Positions 14,489-15,216 of a stretch of 15,216 nucleotides of DNA are shown here, one piece after another. Each line of letters opens with the position of its first letter. Within the stretch, counting starts at the first letter, position 1. The notes beneath the pieces are model-generated. The model was not told where the DNA came from. It searched no databases and saw only the letters and a list, made by a program, of their open reading frames with translations. The DNA is taken from assembly GCA_009777435.1 (NCBI GenBank), contig WRLW01000011.1, positions 1-15,216 on the forward strand, read 5' to 3'. Source of the DNA: Oscillospiraceae bacterium. GTDB taxonomy: Bacteria > Bacillota > Clostridia > Oscillospirales > UBA929. A program made the translations under genes and the position numbers.

Positions 14489-14517
14489 TTGACAGCGCGA
14501 CATTTTGTCACTATAAT
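14489..14517 (+). promoter_or_regulatory. Consensus rightward promoter of the 78-aa ORF
   Basis: TTGACA (14489-14494), 17-nt spacer, TATAAT (14512-14517): a perfect sigma-A consensus at both boxes. It points to the right end of the element, giving a leader of about 38 nt before ATG 14562. This is the strongest promoter match I found in the window, and it is likely kept silent by the operator inside its spacer. Confidence 0.85.
14498..14510. promoter_or_regulatory. Operator 2, between -35 and -10 of the rightward promoter
   Basis: CGACA-TTT-TGTCA repeats the CGACA-N3-TGTCG pattern of operator 1 with one changed end base. It occupies most of the spacer between TTGACA and TATAAT, so binding would block RNA polymerase. 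Two copies of one motif around the divergent XRE gene support it as the XRE binding site. Confidence 0.65.
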
Positions 14518-14561
14518 AGGAACGGTATGGGACGGGTTATTTTTAAGGTGGGGTTATTATT

Positions 14562-14798
14562 ATGCAGTGTCCTTACTATAAAAGGGTTTATGTTGATTCG
14601 CGCGACGACACCCAGCACGCCCGCTACGAGCATTATTGCTCAAAGCGCGCGGAGCCTAAGATGATTTTAGTTTCATATGGAAACAGCAAAAAAGATCACG
14701 GCATCACACCCGCGGATTCGGTCGCGGGGGTAATGCCGGCGCTCCATATATATAATGTGTGTCAGCGCAACCCCAACGGCTGCGGCGTCACATTCTGA
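14562..14798 (+). CDS. Small cysteine-containing protein at the right end of the element (unknown)
   Basis: 78 aa beginning MQCPYYKRVYVDSRDDTQ. Cysteines at 3, 26, 67 and 74 and histidines at 24 and 62 would allow metal binding, but no known zinc-ribbon spacing is evident. AAGGTGGGG (14545-14553) lies 8 nt before ATG 14562. It is the first gene behind the consensus promoter with an XRE-type operator, and ends 29 nt before the right crossover. I do not recognise the family. Its position in the switch corresponds to a cro-, antirepressor- or excision-factor-type gene in phages, which is inference only. Transcripts would continue into the split gene's 3' part. Confidence 0.62.
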   Translation: MQCPYYKRVYVDSRDDTQHARYEHYCSKRAEPKMILVSYGNSKKDHGITPADSVAGVMPALHIYNVCQRNPNGCGVTF

Positions 14799-14803
14799 TA
14801 AAG

Positions 14804-14838
14804 CCTTTCAGTTAGCGGTCAGTGGCGGAAGTCGTTGA
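14804..14838 (+). other. attR: right junction of the inserted element
   Basis: Predicted crossover GA at 14828-14829. The element-side arm (14804-14820) reads, on the minus strand, GACCGCTAACTGAAAGG and starts 7 nt from the GA, exactly mirroring the left arm at 7564-7580. All four half sites (both element arms and both gene arms) have C at position 4 and G at position 8 counted outward from the GA. Confidence 0.72.
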
Positions 14839-15196
14839 CCCGATATGCTTGAATGTCAAGATGATTGAGAAATGCGGCTGCGACAGGGGCTGCAACGACG
14901 AAATGTTCGACATGCCCAATTGCATCTGCGACTGCTTCGAGGACGAACTGGTGATCGACGGCGAGGACAAGCGGCTTTACTGCACGCTTGGCCAATTCTC
15001 ACTCATACGCATGGAGCGCGACAGCCAGCTCCTTATCGACAGCGTGGAGTTCTGTATGCCCGAAAAAGAGTGTGCGGGCGGCAGCGAGGAAACCCCCTGC
15101 GACCTGTTCAAGCGCATACGGTTCCCGGTAGACGAGTTCTTCCCGCCCGACAAAGCGCACGGCGACTTTGGGCCATGCAAGGGAGACTGCAAGTAA
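14822..15196 (+). CDS. C-terminal part of the interrupted cysteine-rich protein gene
   Basis: The native part starts at 14828 (codon GAA) and runs to TAA 15194-15196, 122 residues. Landmarks are EVVDPICL, KCGCDRGCNDE, CICDCFEDELVIDGEDKRLY, TLGQFSLIRMERDSQLLI, FCMPEKEC, PCDLFKRIRFPVDEFFPP and a GPCKGDCK tail; it has 13 cysteines. The only start candidate near the junction is a GTG at 14822 without an SD, and an in-frame TAG lies at 14813, so it looks like a gene end without its own beginning. Joined at GA to the part ending 7556, it gives ...NMPTAVVEVVDPICL... in frame. From memory, conserved clostridial proteins of unknown function carry both parts in one chain; this should be confirmed by search. 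Confidence 0.78.
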   Translation: MAEVVDPICLNVKMIEKCGCDRGCNDEMFDMPNCICDCFEDELVIDGEDKRLYCTLGQFSLIRMERDSQLLIDSVEFCMPEKECAGGSEETPCDLFKRIRFPVDEFFPPDKAHGDFGPCKGDCK

Positions 15197-15208
15197 ATCG
15201 CGATAACG

Positions 15209-15216
15209 AAAGGGGG
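15209..15216 (+). promoter_or_regulatory. Possible ribosome binding site of a following gene
   Basis: AAAGGGGG at the window edge, 13 nt after the stop of the split gene. It suggests that another plus-strand gene starts just outside the window, in the same operon. Confidence 0.35.

Larger units (their letters stand above)
7557..14829. mobile_element. 7,273-bp serine-recombinase intervening element interrupting a chromosomal gene
   Basis: Bounded by a GA dinucleotide on both sides (7555-7556 and 14828-14829). The left flank encodes the first part, the right flank the last part, of what reads as one protein. Inside are a Gfo/Idh/MocA oxidoreductase, a small ORF plus large serine recombinase, a two-gene ABC exporter, an XRE repressor and a 78-aa ORF. 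There are no phage structural, conjugation or replication genes. The joined element ends form an imperfect dyad typical of serine-integrase attP sites. Excision would regenerate an in-frame ORF of 278 codons. It resembles the small non-phage relatives of the skin element, but no evidence of excision is available here. Confidence 0.75.

Noticed and set aside
14822..15196. The C-terminal frame as an independent gene from GTG 14822
   Set aside because: There is no SD, an in-frame stop lies 9 nt upstream, and it reads as the end of a longer protein that continues the frame at 7087.
1..15216. CRISPR arrays, tRNA or rRNA genes, insertion-sequence transposases
   Set aside because: No regularly spaced repeats, no cloverleaf or rRNA-like stretch and no DDE or HUH transposase motifs were seen by eye on either strand.

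Overview
The window looks like chromosomal DNA of a GC-rich member of the Bacillota, most likely class Clostridia. The reasons are strong purine-rich Shine-Dalgarno sites, several TTG starts, HD-GYP and phosphorelay genes, a YhfW-type FAD/Rieske oxidoreductase, a large serine recombinase, and a cysteine-rich protein of a type I associate with clostridia. This rests on gene content and style, not on a database match.

Layout. 1-812 (-): partial FtsW/RodA-type SEDS glycosyltransferase. 895-2670 (+): tightly packed tsaE-tsaB-upp (tRNA t6A modification plus uracil salvage), closed by a strong hairpin at 2693-2721. 2738-5221 (-): a three-gene phosphorelay / c-di-GMP operon, transcribed as receiver-HPt, then receiver-HD-GYP, then a stand-alone HPt, with no histidine kinase. 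5413-6816 (+): FAD oxidoreductase with a C-terminal Rieske [2Fe-2S] domain.

The main discovery candidate is at 7087-15196. Two open frames on the same strand, 7087-7556 and 14828-15196, read as the N- and C-terminal parts of one cysteine-rich protein of about 278 aa. A 7,273-bp element (about 7557-14829) separates them. It carries a large serine recombinase (8841-10430) and a small overlapping upstream ORF. The other cargo is a Gfo/Idh/MocA oxidoreductase, a heterodimeric ABC exporter (one half broken by an amber codon at its Q-loop glutamine), an XRE repressor, and a 78-aa cysteine-containing ORF behind a near-consensus promoter. At the element ends a 17-nt motif occurs in inverted orientation (12/17 identical), placed symmetrically 7 nt from a shared GA dinucleotide. 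This gives a predicted attP dyad and crossover point. Recombination there joins the two parts in frame as ...AVVEVVDP.... The organisation resembles the skin-type intervening elements of spore formers. Whether excision occurs, and whether it is tied to sporulation, cannot be decided from the sequence.

Within the element, the XRE gene and the small right-end ORF form a compact divergent switch. A CGACA-N3-TGTCG palindrome lies just downstream of the repressor's own probable -10, and a near-copy sits between the -35 and -10 of the rightward promoter. The ABC operon has its own promoter with two further palindromes that do not match this motif.
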